Shown here: positions 41,933 through 51,176 of the stretch, piece after piece
How the letters are laid out: each line of letters opens with the position of its first letter
How positions within the stretch are numbered: position 1 is the stretch's first letter
Assembly: GCA_900763685.1 (NCBI GenBank)
Contig: CAAFLF010000017.1
Coordinates: 1-64,000, forward strand
Reading direction: 5' to 3'
Source: an uncultured Oscillospiraceae bacterium
GTDB taxonomy: Bacteria; Bacillota; Clostridia; Oscillospirales; Oscillospiraceae
Length of the DNA: 64,000 nt
Translations under genes and position numbers: made by a program
Notes under the pieces: model-generated
Database searches by the model: none
The model's input: the letters and a program-made list of their open reading frames with translations, nothing else
What the model was told of the DNA's origin: nothing

Positions 41933-42682
41933 TCAGCCCAGGGCGGTGTCCATCAGCATCATCAGCAGGAAGCCGGTGAGGTAGGCGGGGGCGCCGCCGC
42001 CCTGGGCCTGGGGAAGGAGCTCCTCCGCCGTGACATAGAGCATGGCCCCGGCGGCGAAGGCCAGCAGCCATGGCATCACGGCCCCGGCCGCGGCGGCCAT
42101 CAGGGCGGCGGCCACGCCGAAGACAGGCTCCACCGCCCCGGAGAGGGCGGCCAGGGCGAAGGCCCGGCTCCGGCCCATGCCCTCCTGCCGGAGGGGCAGG
42201 GCCACGGCGGCGCCCTCCGGGAAGTTCTGCGCCCCGATGCCGAGAGCCAGGGCCGCGGCGGCGGCGAAGCCCTCGCCCCCCGCCGCCAGGGCAAAGCTCA
42301 GGCCCACGGCCATGCCCTCCGGGATGTTGTGAAGGGTGATGGCCGTCACCAGGAGCGTGGTCTCCCGGGAGGAGCGGCCCGGAGCGGGGCGGAGGCGGGG
42401 CAGCAGGGCGTCTAAGCCCCAGAGGAAGAGGGCCCCCGCCCCGGTGCCGGCGACGGCGGGGAGCCAGGGCGGCAGGCCCTGGGCGGCGGCCCGGTCCATG
42501 GCGGGGAGCAGCAGGCTCCAGACGCTGGCCGCCGTCATGATGCCCGCGGCGAAGCCCAGCAGCCAGCGCCGCAGGCGCTCCCGGGGCTCCCGGACAAAAA
42601 GAAAGACTGTGGCCGCCCCCAGCGTGGTCATGGCAAAGAGGAACAGCGTCCCTCCGGCGGCCCAGGTCAAGGCTTGTTTCAT
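41933..42682 (-). CDS. ZIP family divalent metal transporter
   Basis: Membrane protein of 249 residues with eight hydrophobic segments that imports Zn2+ or related metals. Helix 4 carries HNIPEG and helix 5 QNFPEG, the binuclear metal site of ZupT/ZIP proteins; the His usual in helix 5 is replaced by Gln, as in several bacterial relatives. No metal regulator is adjacent. Confidence 0.92.
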   Translation of the reverse strand: MKQALTWAAGGTLFLFAMTTLGAATVFLFVREPRERLRRWLLGFAAGIMTAASVWSLLLPAMDRAAAQGLPPWLPAVAGTGAGALFLWGLDALLPRLRPAPGRSSRETTLLVTAITLHNIPEGMAVGLSFALAAGGEGFAAAAALALGIGAQNFPEGAAVALPLRQEGMGRSRAFALAALSGAVEPVFGVAAALMAAAAGAVMPWLLAFAAGAMLYVTAEELLPQAQGGGAPAYLTGFLLMMLMDTALG

Positions 42683-42807
42683 GGTCGATCCCTCCTGTCG
42701 CGGGCGCGGAGGGTCCCCCTCAAAACGCGCCCTGTGACAGCATATGTGCCGGGACAGGGAGGGGTGCCGGAAAACGCCCTCCGGCGGGAAATTCCAAAAG
42801 AAGCCCC

Positions 42808-42836
42808 TTGCGTTTCCCGCCGGAATGTGCTAAGCT
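42808..42836 (+). promoter_or_regulatory. Promoter of the riboswitch-guanine deaminase unit
   Basis: -35 TTGCGT (42808-42813), 17-base spacer and extended -10 TGC-TAAGCT (42831-42836). Confidence 0.65.
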
Positions 42837-42875
42837 CTGCTTATGGCAAAGCCCCCTGGCGGGGGCGGAGCGTCT

Positions 42876-42954
42876 GACTCATATAGTCCCGCTGCGGCCT
42901 TCGGGCCCTATGGCGCGGGAGTTTCTACGGGGCCGCCCAAGGCCCGGCTATGAG
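42876..42954 (+). promoter_or_regulatory. Purine (guanine-class) riboswitch aptamer
   Basis: P1 pairs ACTCATA with TATGAGT. The conserved core TATGGCGCGGGAGTTTCTAC is present, and the J3/1 base before TATGAGT is C, which specifies guanine-type ligands. L2 retains GG and L3 retains CC for loop kissing. P2 is longer than usual by about 13 bases because of an added GGCC-TTCG-GGCC hairpin. It precedes a guanine deaminase gene, which fits the ligand. Confidence 0.88.
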
Positions 42955-42993
42955 TGTCCGACGGTAGGAGTCTACCGGACGGGCGCTCTTTTT
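42951..42993 (+). terminator. Riboswitch terminator sharing the P1 strand
   Basis: GAGTGTCCG (42951-42959) pairs with CGGGCGCTC (42979-42987) using two G-U pairs, an inner CGGTAG/CTACCG stem stacks above, and six Ts follow. Its first four bases are also the 3' strand of aptamer P1, so terminator and ligand-bound aptamer exclude each other. That arrangement predicts transcription ON with ligand. Confidence 0.75.
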
Positions 42994-43028
42994 TGCCGCG
43001 AAATCTCGACCCGTAGGAGGAATTTTTC

Positions 43029-44294
43029 ATGGCACTGACGGTTTTGAAGGGCAACATCGTCTCCGCCCCCGCCCTGGGGGAGCTGGAGATCACGGAGCAC
43101 GGCTATCTCGCGGCGGAGGACGGAAAGATCATCGGGGTCTTCCCGGCGCTGCCGGAGGCGTACGCCGCCGCGCCGGTGGAGGACTGGGGGGATGCCCTGA
43201 TTTTGCAGTCCTTCGCGGACCTGCATCTCCACGCACCTCAGTACCCCATGATGGCCATGGGCATGGACCTGCCCCTGCTGGACTGGTTGGAGGCCTACGC
43301 CTTCCCCACGGAGACCCGCTGCGCCGACGAGGGCTACGCCCGGGCGCTCTACCGGCGGCTGGCCCACGACCTTGTGAAAAACGGCACCACCCGGGTCTCC
43401 ATCTTCTCCTCCCTCCACCGCCCGGCGACCCTGATCCTCATGGAGGAGCTGGAGAAGGCCGGGGTCCGGGGCTACGTCGGCAAGGTGAACATGGACCGCA
43501 ACGGCGGGGAGCGCTTACAGGAGACCACGGAGGGATCCATGCGGGAGACCCTCCGCTGGCTGGAGGAGTGTCAGGACTTCCGGGGCCTGAAGCCCATCCT
43601 GACGCCCCGCTTCACCCCCTCCTGCACGGACGCTCTGATGGCCTTCCTGGGAAAGCTGGCCCGGGAGCGGGACCTGCCGGTGCAGTCCCATCTCTCGGAA
43701 AACCAGGCGGAGATGGAGCTGGTGGGGCGGCTGCACCCGGACTGCCGGCAGTATTGGGAGACCTACGCCAAGTTCGGCCTCTGGAAGCCGGGGACCCTCA
43801 TGGCCCACTGCGTCCACTCCGACCGGCGGGAGCGGGACGCCATGCGCTCGGCGGGGGTCACCGCCGTCCACTGCGCGGCGTCCAACAACGCCCTCTGCTC
43901 CGGCATCGCCCCGGTGCGGGTGATGCTGAACGAGGGCGTGAAGGTGGCCCTGGGCAGCGACGTGGCGGGCGGCGACCGGCTGAGCCTCTTTGACGGCGTG
44001 GCCATGACCCTGCGCGCCTCCAAGGACCGGCGGATCCTGGACCACTGGGAGACCGAGGCCCTGACGGTGCCGGAGGCCTGGTACCTGGGTACCTCCGCCG
44101 GGGCGGAGTACTTCGGGGACGCGCCCGGCTTCGCGGCGGGGAACCCTCTCCACGCCATGGTGCTGGACGACAGCGCCCTGCCCGGTGCCGGGGAGCTCAG
44201 CGTCCGCCAGCGCTTTGAGCGCTGCGTCTACTACCGCCAGGAGAACGCCATCCGGGCGGTGTGGAGCGAAGGAAGGAAGGTCTACGAGACATAA
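43029..44294 (+). CDS. guaD: Guanine deaminase
   Basis: Amidohydrolase of 421 residues that converts guanine to xanthine and ammonia. The zinc site DLHLHAPQY gives the HxH pair; further ligands lie in HLSEN, MAHCVHSD and GSDVAGG. Length is usual for GuaD. AGGAGG lies eight bases before the ATG. It is controlled by the guanine riboswitch just upstream and ends at a strong terminator. Confidence 0.95.
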   Translation: MALTVLKGNIVSAPALGELEITEHGYLAAEDGKIIGVFPALPEAYAAAPVEDWGDALILQSFADLHLHAPQYPMMAMGMDLPLLDWLEAYAFPTETRCADEGYARALYRRLAHDLVKNGTTRVSIFSSLHRPATLILMEELEKAGVRGYVGKVNMDRNGGERLQETTEGSMRETLRWLEECQDFRGLKPILTPRFTPSCTDALMAFLGKLARERDLPVQSHLSENQAEMELVGRLHPDCRQYWETYAKFGLWKPGTLMAHCVHSDRRERDAMRSAGVTAVHCAASNNALCSGIAPVRVMLNEGVKVALGSDVAGGDRLSLFDGVAMTLRASKDRRILDHWETEALTVPEAWYLGTSAGAEYFGDAPGFAAGNPLHAMVLDDSALPGAGELSVRQRFERCVYYRQENAIRAVWSEGRKVYET

Positions 44295-44309
44295 CCTTGA
44301 GACATAAGG

Positions 44310-44343
44310 AAAGCGCCTCCGGCACTGCCGGAGGCGCTTTTTT
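44310..44343 (+). terminator. Bidirectional terminator
   Basis: A 14-base-pair stem (44310-44323 with 44327-44340), loop ACT, followed by six Ts in total. Confidence 0.92.
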
Positions 44344-44348
44344 GAGGA

Positions 44349-45188
44349 TCAATCCAGGAAGGCAGGGATCTTTTCGCCGTCCCGCAGGCCCTTTTCGTAG
44401 AGGCGGAGCAGGGCGTCCCGGTCCCGGCTCAGGGTGCGGACGCCGCAGGTGTCGTCCGGGGCCACGATGAGGAGCTTTCCCTGGCGGGCGTAGTCCTGGG
44501 CCAGGGCCACGCCCCGGTTGTAGCGCTCCGCCCGGCGGCGCAGGCCCTCCGCCGCGGCGGGATAGCGCTTTTCCAGGCGCTTCGCGAGCTTTTCATCCGT
44601 GTCGGAGCGGCGGAGCTCGCCCTCGGGCTTTGTCAGCAGCAGCACCACCCGGTCGCAGCCGTCGGCGAAGGCCTTCTCCACCGGGACGGGGTCCCCCAGG
44701 GCGCCGTCGTAGTAGGGGACGCCGCCGATGAATTGCGCCGGGCACACCACCGGGATGGCGGAGGAGGCCATGAGGATGCGGTAGTCATCCTGCCGCAGAT
44801 CGCCGGGGCGGAAGTAGTGAGGCTTTCCGGTCCCGGCCTCCGTGGCGGCCACGTACCACTCGGTGGGATCCGCCGCGATGCGGGGGTAGTCCAGGGGGTC
44901 CTCGCCGCCGGAGACGCTGAGGGTACCGTAGATGTACTGAAGGTCCAGGAAGCCCCGGCCCCGGAGGAAGTTCCCCAGGCCCATATAGGCCTTCCGCTGG
45001 GAGTAGTCCCGGAAGAAGCGGAGGTTCCGGCCCCGCTGCCCCGCCAGGAAGGAGGCCAGGTTGGCGCTGCCGGCGGAGATGCCGATGCCGTAGTCAAAAC
45101 GGACGCCCTCGTCCAGGCAGCGATCCAGGACCCCGGCGGCATACACGCCCCGGAGCCCGCCGCCCACGTCGATGAGACCAGTTTTCAT
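44349..45188 (-). CDS. Patatin-like phospholipase
   Basis: Lipid acyl hydrolase of 279 residues. The oxyanion stretch DVGGGLRGVYAAGVLD opens the protein, the catalytic Ser lies in GISAGS, and the Asp of the dyad in YDGALGDP. Length matches bacterial patatins of the YjjU type. AGGAGG precedes the ATG, whereas an upstream in-frame start lacks one. It has its own promoter and no obvious functional neighbour. Confidence 0.93.
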   Translation of the reverse strand: MKTGLIDVGGGLRGVYAAGVLDRCLDEGVRFDYGIGISAGSANLASFLAGQRGRNLRFFRDYSQRKAYMGLGNFLRGRGFLDLQYIYGTLSVSGGEDPLDYPRIAADPTEWYVAATEAGTGKPHYFRPGDLRQDDYRILMASSAIPVVCPAQFIGGVPYYDGALGDPVPVEKAFADGCDRVVLLLTKPEGELRRSDTDEKLAKRLEKRYPAAAEGLRRRAERYNRGVALAQDYARQGKLLIVAPDDTCGVRTLSRDRDALLRLYEKGLRDGEKIPAFLD

Positions 45189-45224
45189 AGCGCTTCCTCC
45201 TGTTCGCCCGCGTTTCTGAAGGGA

Positions 45225-45254
45225 AGCGTACTCCCCGGCGGCGGAGCTTGTCAA
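45225..45254 (-). promoter_or_regulatory. Promoter of the patatin gene
   Basis: -35 TTGACA (45249-45254), 18-base spacer and a weak -10 TACGCT (45225-45230) on the minus strand. Confidence 0.5.
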
Positions 45255-45294
45255 TGGGCAAATGGGAGGGAGTGTACAGAGGCCTCCCCGGCGC

Positions 45295-45323
45295 TTGACA
45301 CTTCCCCCCGGGCGTGGTAAATT
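45295..45323 (+). promoter_or_regulatory. Promoter of the transketolase operon
   Basis: Perfect -35 TTGACA (45295-45300), 17-base spacer and -10 TAAATT (45318-45323). The leader has a GGGTG-N8-CACCC dyad near 45341. Confidence 0.78.
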
Positions 45324-45396
45324 AAAAAGATAACAGACCCGGGTGTTTTACGCACCCATGAATACTGCGAAATCGTTTTTTCGGAGGTAATCAACC

Positions 45397-46209
45397 ATGA
45401 CAACGCAGGAACTCCAGGCCGTTTGCCGCCAGGTGCGCCGGGACATCGTTGAGATGACCGCCGCCGCGGCCAGCGGGCATCCCGGCGGCTCCCTCTCTGC
45501 GGTGGAGCTCACCGTGGGCGCTTTCTATCACGCCATGCGGGTGGACCCCGCCAACCCCAACTGGGAGGGCCGGGACCGCTTCGTCCTCTCCAAGGGCCAC
45601 GTCTCCCCCTGCTACTATGGCGTGCTGGCGGAGAAGGGCTTCTTCCCCCGGGAGGAGCTCATGACCTTCCGTCAGCTCCACTCCCGGCTCCAGGGCCATC
45701 CCGACGCCAAGAAGCTCCCCGGCGTGGACGCCTCCACCGGCTCCCTGGGCCAGGGCGTCTCCATCGCCAACGGCATGGCTCTCGGCGCCAAGCTCCTGGG
45801 CAAGGATACCAAGGTCTTCGTCCTCTGCGGCGACGGCGAGCTGCAGGAGGGCCAGATCTGGGAGGCCTTCATGTCCGCCGCCCACTATCACCTGGATAAC
45901 CTCACCGTCCTCATCGACTGGAACGGCCTGCAGATCGACGGCAGCAACGACGAGGTCATGAGTCTCGGCGACCTGCCCGCGAAGCTCCGTGCCTTCGGCT
46001 TCGACCTCCACGAGGTGGCCGACGGCAATGACATCGAGCAGGTGCTGGCCGCCTACGATGCTCCCACCGTCCCTGGGAAGCCGAAGTGCATCCTGGCCCA
46101 CACGGTGAAGGGCAAGGGCGTCTCCTTCATGGAGAACCAGGCGGGGTGGCACGGCAAGGCGCCCAACGCCGAGCAGCGCGCGCAGGCTTTGAAGGAACTG
46201 GAGGGCTGA
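45397..46209 (+). CDS. tktA: Transketolase, N-terminal subunit
   Basis: Thiamine-diphosphate-binding half (270 residues) of a split transketolase of the non-oxidative pentose phosphate pathway. It shows ASGHPGGSLS near the start and the ThDP/Mg2+ motif GDGELQEGQ...N (GDG at about 147, Asn at 175). GGAGGT precedes the ATG. The second subunit follows after three bases. Confidence 0.96.
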   Translation: MTTQELQAVCRQVRRDIVEMTAAAASGHPGGSLSAVELTVGAFYHAMRVDPANPNWEGRDRFVLSKGHVSPCYYGVLAEKGFFPREELMTFRQLHSRLQGHPDAKKLPGVDASTGSLGQGVSIANGMALGAKLLGKDTKVFVLCGDGELQEGQIWEAFMSAAHYHLDNLTVLIDWNGLQIDGSNDEVMSLGDLPAKLRAFGFDLHEVADGNDIEQVLAAYDAPTVPGKPKCILAHTVKGKGVSFMENQAGWHGKAPNAEQRAQALKELEG

Positions 46210-46212
46210 GAG

Positions 46213-47139
46213 ATGGCAGACAAGATCGCGACGAGAGAAGCTTACGGCAAGGCCCTGGTAGACCTGGGCAACGAGAACGGCAAGGTGGTCGTCCTGGATG
46301 CCGACCTGGCCGGCGCCACCATGACCAAGTACTTCAAGGCCGCCCACCCCGACCGCTTCTTCGACATGGGCATTGCGGAGGCCGACATGGTGGCCACCTC
46401 CGCCGGCCTTTCCACCATGGGGCTCATCCCCTTCTGCTCCACCTTCGCCATGTTCGGCGCGGGCCGGGCCTATGACCAGATGAGAAACTCCGTGGCCTAC
46501 CCCCACTTCAACGTGAAGCTCTGCTGCTCCCACGCCGGCGTCAGCGTCGGCGAGGACGGCGGCAGCCACCAGTGCGTTGAGGACCTGGCTCTCATGCGGG
46601 CCATCCCCGGCATGACCGTCATCGTCCCGGCGGACGCCAAGGAGGCCCGGAAGGCCGTCTTCGCTCTCGCCGAGTACAACGGCCCCTCCTACCTGCGCCT
46701 GGCCCGCCTCGCTACCCCGGTCTTCGAGGAGGACTACCCCTTTGAGATCGGCAAGGCCAACGTCCTCCGGGAGGGCACCGACGTTGCCGTCTTCGCCTGC
46801 GGCCTGATGGTCAACGAGTCCCTGGAGGCCGCGAAGCTCCTGGAGGCGGAGGGCATCCACGCCGCCGTCATCAACGTCCACACCATCAAGCCCATCGACG
46901 CCCAGTGCGTCACCGAGTGGGCCGAGAAGTGCGGCAAGGTCATCACGGTGGAGGAGCACAGCACCATCGGCGGCCTGGGCGACGCCGTGGCCGACGTCCT
47001 CATGGGCAAGGTGGCCTGCAAGTTCCACAAGATCGGCGTCCAGGACCAGTTCGGCCAGTCCGGCAAGGCCGCGGACGTCCTGCGGGAGTACGGCCTCACC
47101 GCCGACCAGATCGCCCAAGAGATCAAGCAGAATATCTGA
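46213..47139 (+). CDS. tktB: Transketolase, C-terminal subunit
   Basis: Pyrimidine-binding and C-terminal half (308 residues) of the split transketolase. Typical segments are FFDMGIAEADMV, with the Glu that activates thiamine diphosphate, and THAGVSVGEDG-like SHAGVSVGEDGGSHQ. It is translated together with the N-terminal subunit and the pair ends at a terminator. Confidence 0.96.
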   Translation: MADKIATREAYGKALVDLGNENGKVVVLDADLAGATMTKYFKAAHPDRFFDMGIAEADMVATSAGLSTMGLIPFCSTFAMFGAGRAYDQMRNSVAYPHFNVKLCCSHAGVSVGEDGGSHQCVEDLALMRAIPGMTVIVPADAKEARKAVFALAEYNGPSYLRLARLATPVFEEDYPFEIGKANVLREGTDVAVFACGLMVNESLEAAKLLEAEGIHAAVINVHTIKPIDAQCVTEWAEKCGKVITVEEHSTIGGLGDAVADVLMGKVACKFHKIGVQDQFGQSGKAADVLREYGLTADQIAQEIKQNI

Positions 47140-47149
47140 GCGGAAAACC

Positions 47150-47185
47150 AAGGCAGCCCCTCCTTTTGGGAGGGGCTGCCTTTCT
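47150..47185 (+). terminator. Transketolase terminator
   Basis: Stem AAGGCAGCCCCTCC/GGAGGGGCTGCCTT with a five-base loop and a T-rich tail. Confidence 0.9.
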
Positions 47186-47212
47186 TCGCCGGACGGTACC
47201 CGGCCACGGCGC

Positions 47213-47242
47213 TTGACCGGGGGAGGGCGGCGGTGATAGAAT
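47213..47242 (+). promoter_or_regulatory. Promoter of the S51 peptidase gene
   Basis: -35 TTGACC (47213-47218), 18-base spacer and extended -10 TGA-TAGAAT (47237-47242). Confidence 0.65.
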
Positions 47243-47278
47243 GGGGACGAAAAATGATCTCAGAAAGGAAGTCTCGCT

Positions 47279-47998
47279 ATGATCGCGTTTTTGACCAGCA
47301 GCCCGGCGGAGGGCCAGGACCACACCCACCTGAACCCCGCCAACGGCCTTGTCTCAGAGCTGGAGAAGGTCCTGCCACGGCCCGCCCGTGGGCTCTTCGT
47401 CTGCTCGGACCCGGATGACTTCGCCTTCACGGACCGCTTCGCCGGGGAGATGTTCGCGGCCTTTGAGAACGCCGGCTTCCCGGTGCCCCTGCGCAGCGTC
47501 CTGGACCACCGGAACCCGGAGATGGCGGCGGAGCTGGTGAAAGCCGCCGACCTCATCATCCTCGCGGGCGGGCCCACCCTGGCCCAGAACCGCTTCTTCC
47601 AGGAGGTTCACTTGCGGGAGGCCATGGCGGACTTCGGCGGCGTGGTGCTGGGCATCAGCGCCGGGACCATGAACAGCGCGGAGACGGTCTACGTCCAGCC
47701 GGAGCTGCCGGGGGAGACCCGGCCGGAGCATCCCCGCTTCCTGCCAGGGCTTGGCATCACCCATGCCCAGGTGCTGCCCCACTACCAGCGGACGAAGACG
47801 GACATCCTGGACGGCCTGCGGCTCTTTGAGGACGTGACCTACCCCGATAGCCAGGGCCAGCGCTTCCTGGCCCTGGTGGACGGCAGCTACCTCCTCTGCC
47901 GGGACAGCCACACCCAGCTCCGGGGCGAAGCCTACGAGGTCGCCGACGGCACGCTCCGCCAGATCAGCCGGGAGGGAGACGCACTTTCCCTGGCGTAA
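47279..47998 (+). CDS. Peptidase S51 (dipeptidase E / cyanophycinase family)
   Basis: Cytoplasmic serine peptidase-like protein of 239 residues. The nucleophile elbow GISAGTMN and the preceding LAGGPTLAQN strand match the family. Dipeptidase E cleaves N-terminal Asp dipeptides; cyanophycinases cleave beta-Asp-Arg. Either activity is possible. It is a single-gene unit with its own promoter and terminator. Confidence 0.88.
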   Translation: MIAFLTSSPAEGQDHTHLNPANGLVSELEKVLPRPARGLFVCSDPDDFAFTDRFAGEMFAAFENAGFPVPLRSVLDHRNPEMAAELVKAADLIILAGGPTLAQNRFFQEVHLREAMADFGGVVLGISAGTMNSAETVYVQPELPGETRPEHPRFLPGLGITHAQVLPHYQRTKTDILDGLRLFEDVTYPDSQGQRFLALVDGSYLLCRDSHTQLRGEAYEVADGTLRQISREGDALSLA

Positions 47999-48013
47999 CG
48001 GAAAACAACAGAG

Positions 48014-48047
48014 AACGCCCGGCAGCCTGTGGCTGCCGGGCGTTTTT
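48014..48047 (+). terminator. Terminator of the S51 peptidase gene
   Basis: A 14-base-pair stem (48014-48027 with 48031-48044), loop TGT, followed by five Ts. Confidence 0.92.
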
Positions 48048-48138
48048 CGCGGTTGATCGTCCTGCTCCCCGGGGCGTATTTGCCCTCGCCGCCGGTTACT
48101 TGCTCTCAGGCAGAAGCCCCAGCTCCCGCCGCCGCTTC

Positions 48139-48597
48139 TCAATGAACGCGAACTGCTGGAGGGATAAACGTGCCCAATTCCTCGTTGGAGGCGTAGGCGG
48201 GGAAGGAAGTATTATAGTCCCTGTCACCGGAGGGACCCCCGTCGAAGCCGCGGTCTTTCGCGGGGTACCAGCGGACGACCTTGAGAATATCGCCGTCCCA
48301 GACCAGCGATATCATGAACGTGGCTTCCACATACTTCTTATAGCTCCGGATGCCCTTGGGCACCAGCCAATACTTCTTGAAGGGGTCATGGCATGGCAGG
48401 TCCCGTGCCTGTATCCTCTCAAAGAAGTAATAGGCCAGGCGGCCGATCTCCTCCGGGGGCATGGGGTAATCGTAGATGGCCGCCGCTTCCGAGATGCCAT
48501 ATATCCACAGGACCGGGATAAACTGGATCTGCCGCTTATTGACAAGCGCGACATCCAGCTTATAGACGGAGGTATTGTAAAGGGAAGGATCGATCAT
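48139..48597 (-). CDS. Hypothetical protein, possibly frameshifted at its end
   Basis: Protein of 152 residues starting MIDPSLYNTSVYKLDVALV, with a mixed hydrophobic core and no known domain. GGAG lies eight bases before the ATG; the frame open upstream runs into antisense of lacI and is not used. The frame ends at 48139, but the adjacent frame continues with a protein-like helix (QQFAFIEKRRRELGLLPESK) to a TAA at 48096, which suggests a one-base frameshift close to the 3' end. It is less G/C-rich than its neighbours. Function unknown. Confidence 0.6.
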   Translation of the reverse strand: MIDPSLYNTSVYKLDVALVNKRQIQFIPVLWIYGISEAAAIYDYPMPPEEIGRLAYYFFERIQARDLPCHDPFKKYWLVPKGIRSYKKYVEATFMISLVWDGDILKVVRWYPAKDRGFDGGPSGDRDYNTSFPAYASNEELGTFIPPAVRVH

Positions 48598-48617
48598 ACA
48601 CACACTCCGATCTTGTC

Positions 48618-48690
48618 TCGCGGGGGCTTTCGCCCCGCGTTTTTTCAACGGCTCAGGAAGCCGCGGCGGGGTTCGCCGCGGCTTCCTTGG
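48618..48690. terminator. Two hairpins between lacI and the hypothetical gene
   Basis: Stem GGAAGCCGCGGCG/CGCCGCGGCTTCC (48651-48685 region) ends the minus-strand lacI message. Stem CGCGGGG/CCCCGCG near 48619-48640 is followed by six Ts on the plus strand, where no gene needs it; on the minus strand it lies in the leader of the hypothetical gene. Confidence 0.6.
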
Positions 48691-48695
48691 TTTGC

Positions 48696-49712
48696 TTATC
48701 TCTGGGACGGGGCCCAGGCGCCGGGGGGGCTGTAGGGGTGGTAGGCGGAGGTGAGGACCTTCTCGATGACGGGGGCGTCCGGCTCCTCCACCCGCTGGAG
48801 GATCTGCTCCCCCGCGGCGGTGCCCAGGGCCTCTACCGGCTGGATGATGGAGTCCATCTGGTCGGCGTAGAGCTGGTTGAGGCTGGAGTCGTAGTCCACA
48901 AAGCTCACAAGGTCGATGTCCTGCCCCAGGCGGATGTTGTGCCGGTGGGCGTAGACGATGGCCTCGGAGACCAGGGAGTTCCGGCAGACGATGAGGGCGT
49001 CGCACTCCCGCTCCATCAGCTCGTCCAGGCACTGCTGGGCGCAGCCCTCGTCCACGCCGCCGTAGCGGATGAGGCTCTCGTCCACCTCCATGCCGCAGTC
49101 CTGCACGGCCTGCTGGTAGGCGGCGATGCGCTCCTTGGTGGAGGAGAGCCAGGGCAGGCCGCCGATGATGCCGATGCGGCTGTCGCCCTTGCGGACCAGG
49201 CGGCAGACGCTGCGGTAGATGGGCTGGAAGTTGGAGACGCTGACGGAGGAGTACTTCTTGGTGTCGAAGACCCGGTCCACCAGCACCACGGGGAAGCCGT
49301 TGGGGATCAGGGCGTCAAAGCGCTGGAAGCTGTCCATGGTGCTGGCCACGAGAAGCCCGTCCACCAGGCCCGCCGTCAGCAGGCGGATGTTGTTCTCCTC
49401 CCGCTCCATGCTCTCCTTGCTGTTGGAGACGATGAGGTGGTAGCCGTGGGCGGAGAGGTAATCCTCGGCGGTCTCGATCATGGTGCCGAAGAACTTGCTG
49501 GAGATGTCCGGCACCACGAAGCCGATGGTCTTCTTCTTGCCGGTGCGGAAACTCCGGGCGGAGGCGTCCGGCGTGTAGCCCAGCTCCCGGATGGCGGCGT
49601 AGACTTTGTCTCGGGTCTCCTCGGAGACGTAGCGGGTCTGGTTGATGGTGTGGGACACGGTGGCGGTGGAGACCCCCGCGAGCCGCGCCACATCGCTGAT
49701 GGTCACTTTCAT
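48696..49712 (-). CDS. LacI family transcriptional regulator
   Basis: Repressor of 338 residues. The N-terminal headpiece MKVTISDVARLAGVSTATVSHTIN is a textbook LacI helix-turn-helix, with the hinge helix at about 46-60. A periplasmic-binding-protein-like domain for a sugar or phosphosugar effector follows. The longer frame starts at a GTG nine bases upstream, but GGGGTG precedes this ATG and family alignment supports it. It faces gap across a region with LacI-type sites, so it probably controls both. Confidence 0.93.
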   Translation of the reverse strand: MKVTISDVARLAGVSTATVSHTINQTRYVSEETRDKVYAAIRELGYTPDASARSFRTGKKKTIGFVVPDISSKFFGTMIETAEDYLSAHGYHLIVSNSKESMEREENNIRLLTAGLVDGLLVASTMDSFQRFDALIPNGFPVVLVDRVFDTKKYSSVSVSNFQPIYRSVCRLVRKGDSRIGIIGGLPWLSSTKERIAAYQQAVQDCGMEVDESLIRYGGVDEGCAQQCLDELMERECDALIVCRNSLVSEAIVYAHRHNIRLGQDIDLVSFVDYDSSLNQLYADQMDSIIQPVEALGTAAGEQILQRVEEPDAPVIEKVLTSAYHPYSPPGAWAPSQR

Positions 49713-49726
49713 TGCGGTCACCCCGG

Positions 49727-49754
49727 TTGCGCAAGCGTTTCCTCACTTGCGTAA
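49727..49754. promoter_or_regulatory. LacI-type inverted repeat before lacI
   Basis: TTGCGCAAG and CTTGCGTAA face each other across ten bases that contain CGTTT. The site lies between the lacI promoter and its start codon, in the place expected for autorepression. Confidence 0.6.
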
Positions 49755-49772
49755 TTTGAATCGTTACGGAAC

Positions 49773-49801
49773 AGTATAGCCTTCTCCCCCGGGAACGTCA
49801 A
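49773..49801 (-). promoter_or_regulatory. lacI promoter
   Basis: -35 TTGACG (49796-49801), 17-base spacer and -10 TATACT (49773-49778) on the minus strand. Confidence 0.75.
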
Positions 49802-49898
49802 GCTCTTTTCCGGCTTTTTTCGCTTTTCTTCCGAGGTAACCGATTGTCTTTGAGCAAAACCGCCAAAATAAGAACAAAAAAATCATGGAAATTGACGG

Positions 49899-49927
49899 TT
49901 GCCTCCGGCGGGCAATCGTGATACTAT
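49899..49927 (+). promoter_or_regulatory. gap promoter
   Basis: -35 TTGCCT (49899-49904), 17-base spacer and extended -10 TGA-TACTAT (49922-49927). Confidence 0.65.
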
Positions 49928-49935
49928 ACTCATAC

Positions 49936-49971
49936 AATCGTTTACCAAATCGTTTACGCAATCGGTTTTTG
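49936..49971 (+). promoter_or_regulatory. Three 12-bp direct repeats downstream of the gap promoter
   Basis: AATCGTTTACCA, AATCGTTTACGC and AATCGGTTTTTG follow one another with a period of 12 bases, starting just after the predicted transcription start. Each contains the AANCGNTT core common to LacI/CcpA operators. They are the likely binding sites through which the divergent LacI protein blocks gap. Confidence 0.62.
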
Positions 49972-50021
49972 CATATCTCGGCACCAGAACGCGAACAATT
50001 GGAAGAGAGTCATTGAATTGA

Positions 50022-51062
<1,041 letters not shown>

Positions 51063-51111
51063 GATACCCTTTCTTCTGTCTTCTTCTTTCTATTTTCTTT
51101 CTTTCCATCAG

Positions 51112-51149
51112 GGGAAACGCCCCGCCGCTGCCGCGGCGGGGCGTTTCCC
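51112..51149 (+). terminator. gap terminator
   Basis: A 17-base-pair stem (51112-51128 with 51133-51149), loop TGCC; a pyrimidine-rich stretch with many Ts lies between it and the gap stop. Confidence 0.8.
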
Positions 51150-51176
51150 TATTCTATCACTTGCCGGAAATTCCCC

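Noticed and set aside
45391-47151. 586-codon minus-strand open frame opposite transketolase
   Set aside because: High-GC antisense shadow; its His/Val/Gly-rich product has no domain, while both transketolase genes are certain.
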